Source: Gammaproteobacteria bacterium (GTDB lineage Bacteria > Pseudomonadota > Gammaproteobacteria > GCF-002020875). From it: a stretch of DNA of 5,852 nucleotides. Location: positions 1 to 5,852 of the forward strand of contig JABHIC010000329.1 of assembly GCA_018671205.1 (NCBI GenBank), given 5' to 3'. The position numbers and the translations under genes are program-made. Below the pieces are notes generated by a model. The model saw only the letters and a list, made by a program, of their open reading frames with translations. It made no database searches and was not told the DNA's origin. Below, piece after piece: positions 5,760-5,852 of the stretch (positions are counted from its first letter, which is position 1; every line of letters starts with the position of its first letter).

Positions 5760-5852
5760 ATGCGTATTTCAACCGTTTCAATGCAGCAGCAGGGGGTCAA
5801 TGCGATCCTCGATAAGCAGGTGAGCATCAGCGAGACGGAGATGCAGCTGGCG
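5760..5852 (+). CDS. flgL: Flagellar hook-filament junction protein 3 FlgL (5' end only)
   Basis: The first 31 codons of flgL are present, running off the window edge. FlgL (HAP3) forms the second junction layer, between FlgK and the flagellin filament, and is exported by the flagellar type III system. The start MRISTVSMQQQGVNAILDKQ matches the FlgL N-terminus, where MRIST followed by a QQ-rich stretch and the beginning of the coiled-coil D0 helix is characteristic. Its position directly after flgK is the usual gene order. The start is supported by AGAGGA at 5747–5752. Confidence 0.9.
   Translation, partial: MRISTVSMQQQGVNAILDKQVSISETEMQLA

Noticed and set aside
1..5852. CRISPR arrays, tRNA/rRNA genes, insertion sequences or phage genes
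   Set aside because: No direct-repeat arrays, RNA-gene signatures, transposase frames or flanking terminal repeats were seen; nearly all the sequence is accounted for by flagellar genes.

Overview
This window is a stretch of a flagellar hook/basal-body/filament-junction locus. All genes lie on the + strand, in the order 'flgG – flgH – flgI – flgJ – uncharacterised secreted protein – flgK – flgL'. flgG is cut off at its 5' end and flgL at its 3' end. The presence of both the L-ring lipoprotein (FlgH) and the P-ring protein (FlgI) means a Gram-negative, diderm host. GC is moderate (roughly low-to-mid 50s %, estimated by eye). A sigma-54-type promoter in front of flgK suggests a Pseudomonadota-type, RpoN-controlled (usually polar) flagellum. 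The short FlgJ, which lacks the peptidoglycan-hydrolase domain, is unlike textbook enteric/Vibrio/Pseudomonas FlgJ and fits alpha-, delta-, zeta- or magnetococcal-type lineages, or an atypical gammaproteobacterium. I cannot name the genus.

Region by region. Positions 1–2472 hold the end of the distal-rod gene flgG and then flgH, flgI and the short flgJ. They are tightly packed (gaps of about 34, 24 and 1 nt), as expected for one operon. Positions 2492–3526 carry a 344-aa protein with a signal peptide. I do not recognise it as a standard flagellar component. It starts 19 nt after flgJ, so it is probably co-transcribed. Positions 3527–3679 are the only real intergenic gap. It contains a weak terminator-like hairpin with a T-run, two overlapping perfect inverted repeats, and a near-consensus -24/-12 sigma-54 promoter ending against the flgK start codon. 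Positions 3680–5716 encode an enlarged FlgK (678 aa) with an extra central segment resembling a flagellin 'hook IN' motif. flgL starts at 5760 and runs off the window.

How the genes work together: FlgG is the distal rod. FlgJ helps rod assembly in the periplasm. FlgI and FlgH form the P and L ring bushing around the rod. FlgK and FlgL are the two hook–filament junction proteins exported through the completed rod and hook. The layout suggests two transcription units, one ending with the unknown gene and one starting with flgK. The points most worth following up are the unknown gene, the possible leaderless sigma-54 transcript of flgK, the overlapping palindromes upstream of it, and the extra FlgK domain.
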